The notes below the pieces were generated by a model that made no database searches, had not been told where the DNA came from, and saw nothing but the letters and a program-made list of their open reading frames with translations. A program made the position numbers and the translations under genes. From NCBI RefSeq assembly GCF_032583975.1, contig NZ_JAWHTF010000005.1: 64,000 bases of DNA. One strand, 5' to 3'. Below, piece after piece: positions 1 through 9,622 of the stretch. Every line of letters starts with the position of its first letter. Positions within the stretch are counted from its first letter, which is position 1. The DNA comes from Gilvirhabdus luticola. Its GTDB lineage: Bacteria > Bacteroidota > Bacteroidia > Flavobacteriales > Flavobacteriaceae.

Positions 1-940
1 TTGCAGCTAAATATCGTTCAGCATCCAAAGCTGCCATGCAACCTGTACCCGCTGCAGTTACAGCTTGTCTATATACATGGTCCGCTGCATCTCCACTTAC
101 AAATACACCTTCAATATTGGTTTTTGAAGTGCCAGGCACATTAATTATATAGCCTGTTTCATCCAGATTTAAAAAGTCTTTAAAAATGTCTGTGTTAGGT
201 TTATGTCCAATAGCCACAAAAAAACCAGTTGCAGGTATTTCGTGCTTTTCATTGGTTTGGTTATTAAAAACTCTAACACCAGTTACAACTTGCCCATCAC
301 CCAAAACCTCGTCAGTTTCAGTATTGTACAAAATTTCAATATTTTCAGTATTCTTTACGCGCGCTTGCATAATTTTCGAAGCTCTAAACTCATCTCTACG
401 AACTAACATGGTAACTTTCTTACAAAGTTTAGATAAGTAATGTGCTTCTTCACAAGCAGAATCTCCAGCACCAACAATAACAACTTCCTGATTTCTATAA
501 AAGAACCCATCGCAGACAGCGCAAGCAGATACTCCACCTCCTAGTTTAAGATATTTTTGTTCAGAGTCTAACCCTAAATATTTTGCTGAAGCACCTGTAG
601 AAATTATCACAGTATCACAATGGATCTCTTTAGTGTCATTAACCCATACTTTATGAATTTCTCCTGAAAAATCAACTTTGGTAATCCAACCATCTCGTAC
701 ATCCGTATCAAAACGTTCTGCTTGCTTTTGAAACTCTATCATCATTTCAGGCCCAGTTATTCCATCTGGATAACCAGGATAGTTTTCAACCTCATTTGTA
801 GTTGTTAATTGCCCTCCAGGTTGAGTACCTTGATACAAAACTGGTTTCATATTAGCTCTGGCAGCATAAATGGCTGCAGTATATCCTGCAGGTCCCGAAC
901 CAATAATTAAGCATTTTATTTTTTCAATTTCTTCTGACAT
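1..940 (-). CDS. trxB: Thioredoxin reductase, 3' end cut by window edge
   Basis: NADPH-dependent flavoprotein that reduces thioredoxin in the cytoplasm. The gene reads leftward from an ATG at 940 and runs off the window after 313 codons. Only a few C-terminal residues should be missing, because the closing FAD motif (SGDAAD) is already present near position 90. Visible motifs are the N-terminal FAD site GSGPAG (residues 14-19), the redox pair CAVCDG (Cys140 and Cys143; many homologues have CATCDG) and the NADPH site GAGDSA. Both cysteines are kept, so the enzyme should be active. A TAnnTTTG-like box (minus strand, 971-964) lies just upstream. Family assignment is secure. Confidence 0.96.
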   Translation of the reverse strand, partial: MSEEIEKIKCLIIGSGPAGYTAAIYAARANMKPVLYQGTQPGGQLTTTNEVENYPGYPDGITGPEMMIEFQKQAERFDTDVRDGWITKVDFSGEIHKVWVNDTKEIHCDTVIISTGASAKYLGLDSEQKYLKLGGGVSACAVCDGFFYRNQEVVIVGAGDSACEEAHYLSKLCKKVTMLVRRDEFRASKIMQARVKNTENIEILYNTETDEVLGDGQVVTGVRVFNNQTNEKHEIPATGFFVAIGHKPNTDIFKDFLNLDETGYIINVPGTSKTNIEGVFVSGDAADHVYRQAVTAAGTGCMAALDAERYLAA

Positions 941-1096
941 TTATCTAAAATTTTATTACCTAACAAAAGTAGTTTTTTTAACATAAAACTTACAGAGAAG
1001 TTATTAACACTAACTATAGTACAATATATTTAATCTATAATTTAATTATAACTTAATTTTTTTGTAAATTGTTATGACACAAAACATCTTAATATC

Positions 1097-1567
1097 ATGA
1101 AAAAATCTTTGGTTTTACTTTGCACAGCACTCTTGTTTCTTTTTTTAAGTAACACATATGCACAAAATACTATGATTGATTCTAGTGATGCATCATCTAA
1201 TGATTTGACGCTAGAAGGAGTTTGGGAGTTGGTTAGCTATTATAATTATGGTGACAACGGCATAACCGATACTATTATGTCATCAAAATCGTATCGTCAA
1301 ATTAAAATGTATACTAAAACCAAAGTCATGTGGAGCAGATTTGTTGAATCTGATACTAATGATTGGTTTGGGTATGGCACTTATACAAATTCGGACACAT
1401 CATTAACTGAAGCTTTAGATTATGGTTCAAAAACAATGAATCCGGTAATTAGCGAACGAGAATCATTTAATTTTGATTTAATTTTAGAAAAAGATAAATT
1501 CACACAAATAGAAATAGATGAAGATGGTAATCCTCTTCTCGCTGAAAACTATATTAGAATTGAATAA
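1097..1567 (+). CDS. Secreted protein of unknown function, lipocalin-like
   Basis: 156 residues with a clear signal peptide (hydrophobic stretch LVLLCTALLFLFLS, cleavage expected after TYAQ). The mature part opens with LEGVWELVSYYNY, a GxW-type start seen in small lipocalin-like or fatty-acid-binding-like barrels, followed by YRQIKMYTKTKVMWSR. No catalytic motif is visible. It is a single gene followed at once by a strong hairpin terminator. Function is not known; the barrel fold is an inference from the N-terminal pattern and length. Confidence 0.75.
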   Translation: MKKSLVLLCTALLFLFLSNTYAQNTMIDSSDASSNDLTLEGVWELVSYYNYGDNGITDTIMSSKSYRQIKMYTKTKVMWSRFVESDTNDWFGYGTYTNSDTSLTEALDYGSKTMNPVISERESFNFDLILEKDKFTQIEIDEDGNPLLAENYIRIE

Positions 1568-1572
1568 ATAAA

Positions 1573-1598
1573 AAAGCCAAACAAATTTGTTTGGCTTT
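1573..1598 (+). terminator. Palindromic terminator
   Basis: A perfect 26-base palindrome (AAAGCCAAACAAA and its complement) starts six bases after the stop codon of the small secreted protein. A short T-rich run follows on the plus strand. It can act as a rho-independent terminator. Confidence 0.75.
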
Positions 1599-1827
1599 AT
1601 ATCTTGCTATTCTAATTGAAATTTCTCTAACTCCTTATTTTCAATATTTTAAGTATCAATAAGAAAATGTGTTCGTTTAATAAATCCGAAATTTATAAAC
1701 GTTTAGCGTTTCAAACAGGTTGATTGTAGAAATTTATTGCATGTATAAATGAGCCACATTACCTTTATTATTCATTATTCTGATGTATCATATTAACATA
1801 ATTTTTCACCTAAAACAATATTAAAAA

Positions 1828-2985
1828 ATGACAAGAAATATTAGATCCAATCAAAAAATTACAGTCAATAATAATGCTTTTATGGTGTTTGGCATTTTGT
1901 TAATGTTATTGACATTCTCATGTAATTCAACTAAAGAACAAAATAAAATCCCAGTATATGCATGGCTAGGTGGTCCTGGTGAATCAACCGACAAAGAGAT
2001 CCAAGAAAACTTTAATGATTTAAAAGCAAAAGGAATCGATGTGTTGATGTATAATGGTGGTCAAAATCCTGATGTTTATAAGCGAGTGGGTAAAATTGCC
2101 AAGTCTGTTGGATTAGGTTTTCATACCTGGATTCCAACAATGGTTCAAGGGCACAAAGATGAGTTAAAACCAGAATGGTATGCTGTTAACAGAAATGGAG
2201 AATCTGCTTACGATAAACCAGCCTATGTACCACATTATACTTTTTTATGCCCAAGCAAAAAAGGAACTCAAGAGTTCTTAAGCAATATGTATAGAAAAGT
2301 TGCAGCTGTTGAAGAAGTTGATGCCATTCATTTAGATTATATACGCTTTCCAGATGTTATTTTAGCTCGTGGTCTATGGGAAAAATATGGTTTGGTAATG
2401 GATAAAGAATATCCTCCTTACGACTATTGCTATTGTGATGAATGTACCTCCGATTTTAAAGAAAAATCTGGTATTGACATATTGAATGTTGAAGACCCTA
2501 CTCAAGTTGAAGAATGGAAGCAATTTCGATATGATTTAATTACAAAAATAGTAAGCTTACTTACAGAAGTAGCCCATAGTGAAGGCAAGCAAATTAATGG
2601 AGCTGTTTTTCCAGGACCGAATTCTGTAGCTAAAAAGATTGTAAGACAAGAATGGGATAAATGGTCGTTAGATGCATATTTCCCAATGAATTATAATGAT
2701 TTCTATTTGGAAGACACTAAATGGATTGGAGAAGTTACTAAAGAAGCGGTAACTTCTCTAAATAATAAGAAACCTGTAATTAGCGGTTTATTTATTTGTC
2801 CCAACCCAGCAAATAAAACTAAAGAAAACGATCCTGAAAATCATGGACTCCTACCAGAAGAATTAGAAGATGCCATTAGAGAATCTATGGAAAATGGAGC
2901 CGCAGGTATCTGTTTATTTACACCAGGAAGAATGACAAAAGAACACTGGGAAGCATTTGAAAAAGCTATTCATAAAAAGTATTAA
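1828..2985 (+). CDS. Glycosyl-hydrolase-like (GHL10/DUF187-type) lipoprotein
   Basis: 385 residues. The N-terminus has a lipoprotein signal with lipobox LTFSC (Cys at about residue 32), so the protein is probably anchored on the outer or inner membrane. The body looks like a TIM-barrel of the glycosyl-hydrolase-like GHL10/DUF4015 kind: IPVYAWLGGPGES near the start, FHTWIPTMVQGH, and the barrel signature AIHLDYIRFPD around residue 167, where the Asp is a likely active-site residue. It ends with GAAGICLFTPGRM. Substrate is unknown. It precedes two esterase-type genes in the same direction, which suggests work on an acylated glycan. The first Met is 32 codons before the lipobox, so a later start (Met at about residue 19) is possible. 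Confidence 0.75.
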   Translation: MTRNIRSNQKITVNNNAFMVFGILLMLLTFSCNSTKEQNKIPVYAWLGGPGESTDKEIQENFNDLKAKGIDVLMYNGGQNPDVYKRVGKIAKSVGLGFHTWIPTMVQGHKDELKPEWYAVNRNGESAYDKPAYVPHYTFLCPSKKGTQEFLSNMYRKVAAVEEVDAIHLDYIRFPDVILARGLWEKYGLVMDKEYPPYDYCYCDECTSDFKEKSGIDILNVEDPTQVEEWKQFRYDLITKIVSLLTEVAHSEGKQINGAVFPGPNSVAKKIVRQEWDKWSLDAYFPMNYNDFYLEDTKWIGEVTKEAVTSLNNKKPVISGLFICPNPANKTKENDPENHGLLPEELEDAIRESMENGAAGICLFTPGRMTKEHWEAFEKAIHKKY

Positions 2986-3033
2986 ATTTTGTAATTTTTA
3001 TCTCCTTAAACCCTTAAAATTTAATTTATAATT

Positions 3034-5049
3034 ATGATTTCTGAAAGTATGATTAAAAACAAATCTGTTTGTTTTAGCTTAATTTTTACTTTTTTAATGA
3101 TTGCTTCCTGTAAGCATTCAAAACAAGGAGAATTAAGACTTAATCAACTTTTTTCTGATCATATGGTCTTACAACAAAATCAAGATGTGGCTTTTTGGGG
3201 AACTTATACTCCAATCGAAAAAATTACGGTTAGTGGCAGTTGGGGAGAAAAGTCAACCGGTATTACTGACCAAAACGGTAATTGGAAACTTAATATACTT
3301 ACACCTGAAGCTGGCGGACCATTTGAAGTAAATGTAACTACAAAAGACACAACAATCTTCTTAAACGATGTATTGATAGGAGAAGTGTGGCTGGCGTCAG
3401 GTCAATCAAATATGCAAATGCCAGTAAAAGGATGGCCGCCTAACGACCCCATAAAAAATTCTGAAGAGGAGATTGCTAATGCCAATTATCCTTCCATAAG
3501 AATGTTTAATGCACAAAGAAATTTTAGTTTAAAAGCTGTCGATTCAATTGGCGGAAACTGGAATGTTTGTTCTCCTCAATCTGTTGGGGAATTTAGCGCT
3601 ACGGCATATTTTTTTGCAAGACGCTTACATAAAGAGTTAAATATACCTATAGGAATTATTCATTCGAGTTGGGGCGGAACGGTTGCTGAAGCTTGGACCA
3701 GCATAAAATCTATACATGAACTGGGAGATTTTGAAGAATCTATTGCCGCTTTAGAGGATACAGAAAAATGGCAAAGTACCGAAGATTGGTATGCAAAGTT
3801 AGATTCTGTACAAATACCACAAACCAATGAAGATTGGTATACCATAAATTTTGACGATTTGGAAATTTCCAAATATGAGTTTAAGGATGATAATTGGGAA
3901 ACCATTGAATTACCAAATAGATTTGATAAATTTAATGATTATGAATTTGATGGTGTTGTATGGCTTAGAAAAGAAATTGAAATAGATGATATATCGACGG
4001 ATTATGAGATTTCTTTGGGAATTATTGACGATATGGATGCCGTTTATTTTAACGGTGAAAGAATTGGTGGTCATTTAGGTCTTGGATTTCATACAACTGA
4101 AAGAGTTTATACAGTTTCAAAAGATCTACTTAAAAAAGGGAAAAACACCATTGCCATAAGAGCTATTGACGTTATGGGACCTGGAATAATAACCGGTAAT
4201 CTAAAGACGTCAAATAAAAACAATGTTACTATTCCTTTAAATGGCTTGTGGAGTTACCAACCTTTAGCTGAAATATACAACGGCAAATTTTATATTTATG
4301 ATCTAGATAATATTGATTTGTATAATCGTCCCACAGTCATGGTAATGGGGCCAAATTTACCTAGTGTTCTATACAATGCTATGATTAATCCGTTAATACC
4401 ATACAGTATTAAAGGCGCTATTTGGTATCAAGGTGAGTCTAATGTTGGTAGAGCAGAGCAATATTCTAAATTATTTCCTAAAATGATATCTGATTGGCGT
4501 AGTAAATGGAAAGAAGATTTTCCTTTTTACTTTGTTCAAATTGCACCTTATAATTACGGGAGCCCTTTAGGTAAAGAAGGATCGATGGATTTAAGAAATG
4601 CTCAAAGAAAGAGTTTAAGCACAAAAAATACTGGAATGGTTGTTACTATGGATATTGGTAATTTCATGAATATCCACCCAGCAAATAAACAAGATGTTGG
4701 TAATCGGTTAGCAGCGTTAGCTTTGGCCAATGATTATAATAAAGAACTGGTTGCGGCGGGACCCTTGTATAAAAATCACACTATTTCTGGAAATAAAATA
4801 ATACTAGAATTCGACCATATAGGTTCGGGTTTAATGTCTATACATTCTCATTTGGAAGGGTTTGAAATTTCTGGCACAAACAAAAAATATGTTCCTGCTG
4901 AAGCAGTAATTGTTGATAACACAATTGAATTATTTGCTTCGTCAGTTGAAAAACCTATATATGCACGTTACGCTTGGAGTGACAATGGAATAGCTAGCTT
5001 GTATAATAAAGAGGGACTACCTGCTTCCACATTTAAAACCGAAGATTAA
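3034..5049 (+). CDS. Sialate O-acetylesterase-type lipoprotein
   Basis: 671 residues, a carbohydrate esterase of the SASA family that removes O-acetyl groups from sugars such as sialic acid. A lipoprotein signal ends at LMIASC. The nucleophile sits in ASGQSNMQM (Ser125 counting from the first Met). The second block is WYQGESN, and a His occurs in NIHPANKQDVGNRLA near the C-terminus, the place of the catalytic His. Between the two SASA halves (about residues 265-400) lies an insert with WLRKEIEI and NGERIGG, like the jelly-roll domain of beta-galactosidases; this insert is common in the family. An alternative start is Met6 at 3049. It begins 48 bases after the glycosyl-hydrolase-like gene and ends 3 bases before the next ATG, so an operon is likely. 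Confidence 0.9.
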   Translation: MISESMIKNKSVCFSLIFTFLMIASCKHSKQGELRLNQLFSDHMVLQQNQDVAFWGTYTPIEKITVSGSWGEKSTGITDQNGNWKLNILTPEAGGPFEVNVTTKDTTIFLNDVLIGEVWLASGQSNMQMPVKGWPPNDPIKNSEEEIANANYPSIRMFNAQRNFSLKAVDSIGGNWNVCSPQSVGEFSATAYFFARRLHKELNIPIGIIHSSWGGTVAEAWTSIKSIHELGDFEESIAALEDTEKWQSTEDWYAKLDSVQIPQTNEDWYTINFDDLEISKYEFKDDNWETIELPNRFDKFNDYEFDGVVWLRKEIEIDDISTDYEISLGIIDDMDAVYFNGERIGGHLGLGFHTTERVYTVSKDLLKKGKNTIAIRAIDVMGPGIITGNLKTSNKNNVTIPLNGLWSYQPLAEIYNGKFYIYDLDNIDLYNRPTVMVMGPNLPSVLYNAMINPLIPYSIKGAIWYQGESNVGRAEQYSKLFPKMISDWRSKWKEDFPFYFVQIAPYNYGSPLGKEGSMDLRNAQRKSLSTKNTGMVVTMDIGNFMNIHPANKQDVGNRLAALALANDYNKELVAAGPLYKNHTISGNKIILEFDHIGSGLMSIHSHLEGFEISGTNKKYVPAEAVIVDNTIELFASSVEKPIYARYAWSDNGIASLYNKEGLPASTFKTED

Positions 5050-5079
5050 CAAATGTTTTTATGTAATTTAAAATTAAAT

Positions 5080-5790
5080 ATGATGATTAATCGTTTGTCA
5101 TTGGCAATATTTTATATTTTCACCATTCTATTAGTTAATAATATGTCTGGACAAAATTGGAGTGTTTTTGCAAACACAACACGTTATGACAAAGCCAATA
5201 TCGAACTTAATTTACACACAGAAAATAACAATCGTGTTGTTTTTATGGGTAACTCAATTACTGAAGCTTGGGTAAGTATACGTCCAGAATTTTTTAAAGA
5301 CAGAGAATACATAGGACGAGGTATAAGCGGTCAAACTACATCACAAATGCTATTGCGTTTTAGAGCTGATGTTGTAGATTTAAACCCAAAAGTAGTTGTA
5401 ATTCTTGCTGGCACTAATGATATTGCTGGCAATACTGGATTTACACCAATTGAAACTATTATTGGAAATATTAAGTCTATGGCCGAAATTGCCAATTCTA
5501 ATAATATTAAAGTAATTATTTCATCTATTTTACCTGCAATTGACTATCCTTGGAAGCCAGGACTAGAACCCGCTCCAATAATTGTGAAAATTAACAAAGC
5601 ATTAAAAGCTTATGCTGATAAAAATAATTTTATTTATTTAGATTATTATTCGTCAATGGTGGATGACAAAGGAGGTTTAAAAGTACCTGAATATACATCA
5701 GAAGAAGATCTTGTTCACCCAAATAAAGAGGGATATTTAATTATGGAAAAATTAGCTGAATCAGCAATTAATAATGCTCTTTCAAATTAA
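5080..5790 (+). CDS. SGNH/GDSL-family hydrolase
   Basis: A secreted esterase/lipase-fold hydrolase that probably removes acyl groups from carbohydrates. SGNH blocks are complete: block I FMGNSITEAW (Ser nucleophile), block II GISGQTT (Gly), block III LAGTNDIAG (Asn), block V DLVHPNKEGY (Asp-x-x-His). The frame is open from an ATG at 5053, but the pair of ATGs at 5080/5083 gives a cleaner signal peptide (MMINRLSLAIFYIFTILLVN, cleavage after the SGQ region) and lies after an A/T-rich leader, so 5080 is preferred. It follows the sialate esterase closely. The true substrate is unknown. Confidence 0.87.
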   Translation: MMINRLSLAIFYIFTILLVNNMSGQNWSVFANTTRYDKANIELNLHTENNNRVVFMGNSITEAWVSIRPEFFKDREYIGRGISGQTTSQMLLRFRADVVDLNPKVVVILAGTNDIAGNTGFTPIETIIGNIKSMAEIANSNNIKVIISSILPAIDYPWKPGLEPAPIIVKINKALKAYADKNNFIYLDYYSSMVDDKGGLKVPEYTSEEDLVHPNKEGYLIMEKLAESAINNALSN

Positions 5791-5890
5791 AAAATAATTT
5801 ACAAACGCTTCTTGAGTAAAATTTGATAAAATAAAACCTCAATAATCACAAGATTACCAAGGTTTTGATATTTATTGTTTATTAAAATTG

Positions 5891-5965
5891 TCGGGGTGGC
5901 AGGATTCGAACCTGCGACCTCCTGCTCCCAAAGCAGGCGCGATAACCGGGCTACGCTACACCCCG
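5891..5965 (-). tRNA. tRNA-Pro (anticodon TGG)
   Basis: On the minus strand the sequence folds as a standard cloverleaf. The acceptor stem is CGGGGTG with CACCCCG, followed by discriminator A. The anticodon arm is CCTGC-TTTGGGA-GCAGG with anticodon TGG, and the T arm contains GGTTCGAATCC. CCA is not encoded. It decodes proline codons and is a lone tRNA. Confidence 0.95.
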
Positions 5966-5990
5966 AATTCTGGTTATCTTTTCAGGACTG

Positions 5991-6020
5991 CAAATATAGA
6001 TAAATATTAAAGCTGCACAA
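5991..6020 (-). promoter_or_regulatory. Bacteroidota-type promoter of tRNA-Pro
   Basis: Minus strand: TTG (6020-6018), 19 bases, then TATATTTG (5998-5991). This fits the known Bacteroidota sigma-factor consensus (TTG, about 19 bases, TAnnTTTG). The tRNA 5' end lies 25 bases downstream. Confidence 0.65.
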
Positions 6021-6152
6021 TACAATTTCTTCTTGTTTTCAAAAATTTTAGTCTAGGTAATAAAATAATTTACTCCAAAAAGTCTGAAAGGAAAAATAAA
6101 ATTATAAGTTATAATTTTATAATTTATTTTAGATTCCCTAACTGAAGATATC

Positions 6153-8444
6153 ATGAAGTTTGTTTTTAAAACCATTTTTGTAATTATAATGATTACAACC
6201 GATGGTGTTAATGCCCAAGAAGTCTATAAAGGAAAAGTTGTTGATATTGAAAGTGGTATAGCTCTACCAAATGTAAGCATTACATCTACTGAAGACAATC
6301 AAACTTATTTGTCGAACTTACAAGGCGAGTTCATAGTTCCAAATCCTGAAAATTATGTTTTAAAAAAATCTGGCTATATAGATATTATAATTCAGATTGA
6401 TAAGAATTATCAAATAATTCAGTTAAGTAGTAATCCTTTAGAGTTGAATGAAGTAATTATTAATTCTGATCAAATACCTAAACAACTAAAAAAATCTGTA
6501 GCAACTGTCAATTTGCTTTCTTCAGCAGATATACAAAGAGGCAATAGTACTGATATCGCACCGACATTAAATCGAACTTCTGGTGTTTTTATGCAAAGTG
6601 GAGCACTTAATACCAATAGAATCACAATAAGAGGTATTGGTTCCAGAAACTTGTTTGGCACTGCTAAAATAAGAGCTTACTATAAGGATATACCATTGAC
6701 AAACGGAAGTGGTGAAACCAACATTGAAGATTTTGAATTAATGAATTTTTCCAGAGTAGAAATAGACAAAGGCGCTTCCAGTATTTATGGTGCAGGCTTG
6801 GGTGGCACCATACACTTAATACCACAAAATGCATATTTGAAGCAGACAAACATTAATAGTGAATTTTCTTTTGGCTCATTCGGATTTACTAAAGGTTTTA
6901 TCAATTTTAACATAGGTGCTCCAAAAAGAAGCTTTCGTGGGATATACAGCAATACCAATAGTGATGGTTATAGAAAAAACAATGAGTACAAAAGACAAAC
7001 CTTCAACTTTAATTCGAACTTTTATCTAGGAGAAAATAATGATCTAACTTTTTTAATGAGTTATGTAGATTTATTTGCATACATACCTAGTTCATTAAAT
7101 GAAAGTAGCTATAAAAATAATCCATCTTCTGCGGCTTTCACTTGGGCTCAATCCAAAGGTTATGAAGATTCCAAGCGTGGTATTTTTGGCATAGCCTGGA
7201 ATCACAAATACAGCACTAACTTAAAACAAATTACAAGTATCTTTACATCCTTCAGAAATGCCTACGAGCCTAGACCATTTGATATTTTAGACGAAAATCT
7301 ATTGGCTATTGGTATGCGTAGCAGGATCATAGGAAATACAATATTATTTGACAATGATTTAAATTGGACTCTTGGTACTGAATTATTTAATGATAATTAT
7401 AAATATTCCACATTTGAAAACCTTTATGAAGATTTTCCTGCAGGAACAGGTAGTGTAAAGGGAAATCAATTAACCAATTTTAAAGAAAAAAGAGCTCATG
7501 TTAATGTTTTCCTTGAAACGAATTACAACTTAACTAAAAGTACGGTTTTTTCTATAGGTATTAATTACAACCAGACGTCTTACAAATTAAATGAAAAGTT
7601 TGTAATTTCACCTAATGATCCAGATCAATCAGGTTCATTTAAGTTTAAAGGGATTGTATCACCAAAATTTGGAATATCACAAGAAGTTTCAAAGAATTCA
7701 GTTATCTATGCCAATGCATCACATGGTTTCTCTCCTATCACATTATCAGAGACTTTAATGCCAAATGGGCAAATAAATAGAGATTTAAAGCCTGAAACTG
7801 GTTGGAACATTGAAGTCGGCACTAGAGGTTCAATTGTACATAATAGACTATTTTTTAATATGGCAATTTATCGAATGGATATTAAAAATCTTTTGGTCTC
7901 AAGGCGTATTGCAGAAGACGAATATATTGGCATAAATGCAGGAAAAACACAGCATGATGGCCTGGAAGTCTCTTTACAATATAATATTGTTAACAAGGGA
8001 TTCTTTACACTTGGCTCTTTAATTAATTACACTTTCAACGATTATATTTTTAAAGAATTTATTGATGAAGACAATAATTTTTCTGGTAATGAGCTAACAG
8101 GAGTCCCAAAAGATGTATTTAATGCTGTAATTGATTTCGATTCCAAAATCGGTCTTTACGGAAATGTTAACTTTCAATATATTGGCAGCATGCCAATTAC
8201 TGATGGCAACAGTTTATATTCAAACAGTTATAAACTAACAAACTTTAAGCTGGGTTACAAGTTTAATATTTATAAACAAATAAAAGCCAATCTGTTTTAT
8301 GGTTTAAATAATATTTTTGATGAAAAATATGCATCACAAATCTTAATAAATGCTAATAGTTTTAATGGAAGCGCTCCAAGATACTATTACCCTGGAAATC
8401 CTATAAATTATTATGCAGGTTTTAATGTTATTTATAATTTTTAA
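6153..8444 (+). CDS. TonB-dependent outer-membrane receptor
   Basis: 763 residues. Signal peptide (cleavage after GVNAQ), then a carboxypeptidase-regulatory-like beta-sandwich (about 24-100, YKGKVVDIESGIALPNVSI), a plug domain (about 110-225 with TIRGIGSRN and the box FSRVEIDKGASSIYGAGLGG) and a 22-strand barrel ending in an aromatic residue (FNVIYNF). It takes up a large nutrient across the outer membrane using TonB energy. No SusD partner is next to it, and overall form is closer to siderophore/iron-complex receptors than to SusC. The ligand cannot be told. It is followed 48 bases later by a sugar dehydrogenase, so a sugar-linked role is also possible. Confidence 0.92.
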   Translation: MKFVFKTIFVIIMITTDGVNAQEVYKGKVVDIESGIALPNVSITSTEDNQTYLSNLQGEFIVPNPENYVLKKSGYIDIIIQIDKNYQIIQLSSNPLELNEVIINSDQIPKQLKKSVATVNLLSSADIQRGNSTDIAPTLNRTSGVFMQSGALNTNRITIRGIGSRNLFGTAKIRAYYKDIPLTNGSGETNIEDFELMNFSRVEIDKGASSIYGAGLGGTIHLIPQNAYLKQTNINSEFSFGSFGFTKGFINFNIGAPKRSFRGIYSNTNSDGYRKNNEYKRQTFNFNSNFYLGENNDLTFLMSYVDLFAYIPSSLNESSYKNNPSSAAFTWAQSKGYEDSKRGIFGIAWNHKYSTNLKQITSIFTSFRNAYEPRPFDILDENLLAIGMRSRIIGNTILFDNDLNWTLGTELFNDNYKYSTFENLYEDFPAGTGSVKGNQLTNFKEKRAHVNVFLETNYNLTKSTVFSIGINYNQTSYKLNEKFVISPNDPDQSGSFKFKGIVSPKFGISQEVSKNSVIYANASHGFSPITLSETLMPNGQINRDLKPETGWNIEVGTRGSIVHNRLFFNMAIYRMDIKNLLVSRRIAEDEYIGINAGKTQHDGLEVSLQYNIVNKGFFTLGSLINYTFNDYIFKEFIDEDNNFSGNELTGVPKDVFNAVIDFDSKIGLYGNVNFQYIGSMPITDGNSLYSNSYKLTNFKLGYKFNIYKQIKANLFYGLNNIFDEKYASQILINANSFNGSAPRYYYPGNPINYYAGFNVIYNF

Positions 8445-8492
8445 ATTATTTCCTTTAATTTTAGCAACAATCTATAATATTATCTTTTTGCT

Positions 8493-9614
8493 ATGAGAAA
8501 AATTTATTCATTAATACTATTAGTTTTAACAACTCTTTCGGCTTGTGCTCAACAAACTGAATCTTCAGTTAAAGCAGAAGATCCTAAAAATATTCAATAT
8601 ACTACTGAATTGGTGGTATCTGACCTATCCATTCCTTGGGGTATGGATTTTTTACCTGATGGTAGTATGCTTATTGCAGAAAAGTCAGGCAATTTAATTC
8701 ATTTTAAAAATGGAGAAAAAACCAATATTAAAGGTATGCCTGAAGTTTATGTGCGCGGTCAAGGTGGACTAATGGATGTAAAACTGCATCCTAATTACAA
8801 AGATAACAGTTGGATATATCTGTCTTATGCATCTTCTGTAGGTGAAGGAAATGGTGGTAATACAACTATTATGAGAGCTCGATTAATTGATGACTCATTA
8901 ACTGACAGTCAAGTTTTGTACAAAGCAAGCCCTAACACAACCAGAGGGCAACATTTTGGTTCGCGCATTGCTTTTGATAATGATGGTTACCTTTATTTTT
9001 CTATTGGTGACCGTGGAGAACGTGATGTTAATCCACAAGATATTACCCGTGATAACGGTAAAATTTATCGCCTACACGATGATGGTACAATACCTGAAGA
9101 CAATCCTTTTATAAACGTTCAGAATGCTAAAAAAGCTATTTTTAGTTATGGACACAGAAACCCTCAAGGGTTAGTTAAAAGTCCTATTACAGGAGAAATC
9201 TGGGAACACGAACATGGTCCTCAAGGTGGTGATGAGATTAATATTATTCAAAAAGGGAAAAATTATGGCTGGCCTGTCATTTCTTATGGCATAAACTATA
9301 GTGGTACTAGTTTTACTGATATAACAGAAAAAGAAGGAATGCAACAACCATTATTTTATTGGGTACCTTCCATAGCTCCTAGTGGTTTGGCTATTGTTTC
9401 TTCAGATAAATATCCTGATTGGAAAGGAAATGTTCTGGCAGGATCTCTAAAGTTCCAATATTTAGAACGTCTAGTTCTAAAAAATAATAAAGTAGTAAAA
9501 CGAGAAAAGCTATTTGAAGGTATTGGTAGGTTAAGAAATGTGATTCAAGCACCAGATGACTATATATATATTGCAGTAGAAGGCAAAGGCATTTATAAAA
9601 TAATCCCAAATTAA
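8493..9614 (+). CDS. PQQ-dependent sugar (aldose) dehydrogenase
   Basis: 373-residue lipoprotein (signal LILLVLTTLSAC). It is a six-bladed beta-propeller of the glucose/sorbosone dehydrogenase family, like the soluble aldose dehydrogenase YliI. Visible repeats and cofactor regions include SIPWGMDFLPDG, GQGGLMDVKLHP, QHFGSRIAFD, FSIGDRGERD, GHRNPQGL and EHGPQGGDEIN. It should oxidise sugars at the periplasmic face and pass electrons to a carrier. The next gene is a cytochrome c, a natural acceptor, but that gene is frameshifted here, so the pair may no longer work as such. Confidence 0.9.
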   Translation: MRKIYSLILLVLTTLSACAQQTESSVKAEDPKNIQYTTELVVSDLSIPWGMDFLPDGSMLIAEKSGNLIHFKNGEKTNIKGMPEVYVRGQGGLMDVKLHPNYKDNSWIYLSYASSVGEGNGGNTTIMRARLIDDSLTDSQVLYKASPNTTRGQHFGSRIAFDNDGYLYFSIGDRGERDVNPQDITRDNGKIYRLHDDGTIPEDNPFINVQNAKKAIFSYGHRNPQGLVKSPITGEIWEHEHGPQGGDEINIIQKGKNYGWPVISYGINYSGTSFTDITEKEGMQQPLFYWVPSIAPSGLAIVSSDKYPDWKGNVLAGSLKFQYLERLVLKNNKVVKREKLFEGIGRLRNVIQAPDDYIYIAVEGKGIYKIIPN

Positions 9615-9622
9615 ATGTCCTT

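Larger units (their letters stand above)
5791..6152. other. 362-base gap holding only a tRNA and its promoter
   Basis: Apart from the tRNA-Pro gene (5891-5965, minus strand) and its promoter (5991-6020), I see no open reading frame, hairpin terminator or repeat here. Confidence 0.6.

Noticed and set aside
186..440. Plus-strand open frames inside the trxB region
   Set aside because: They are antisense to the conserved thioredoxin reductase coding frame and have no family features.
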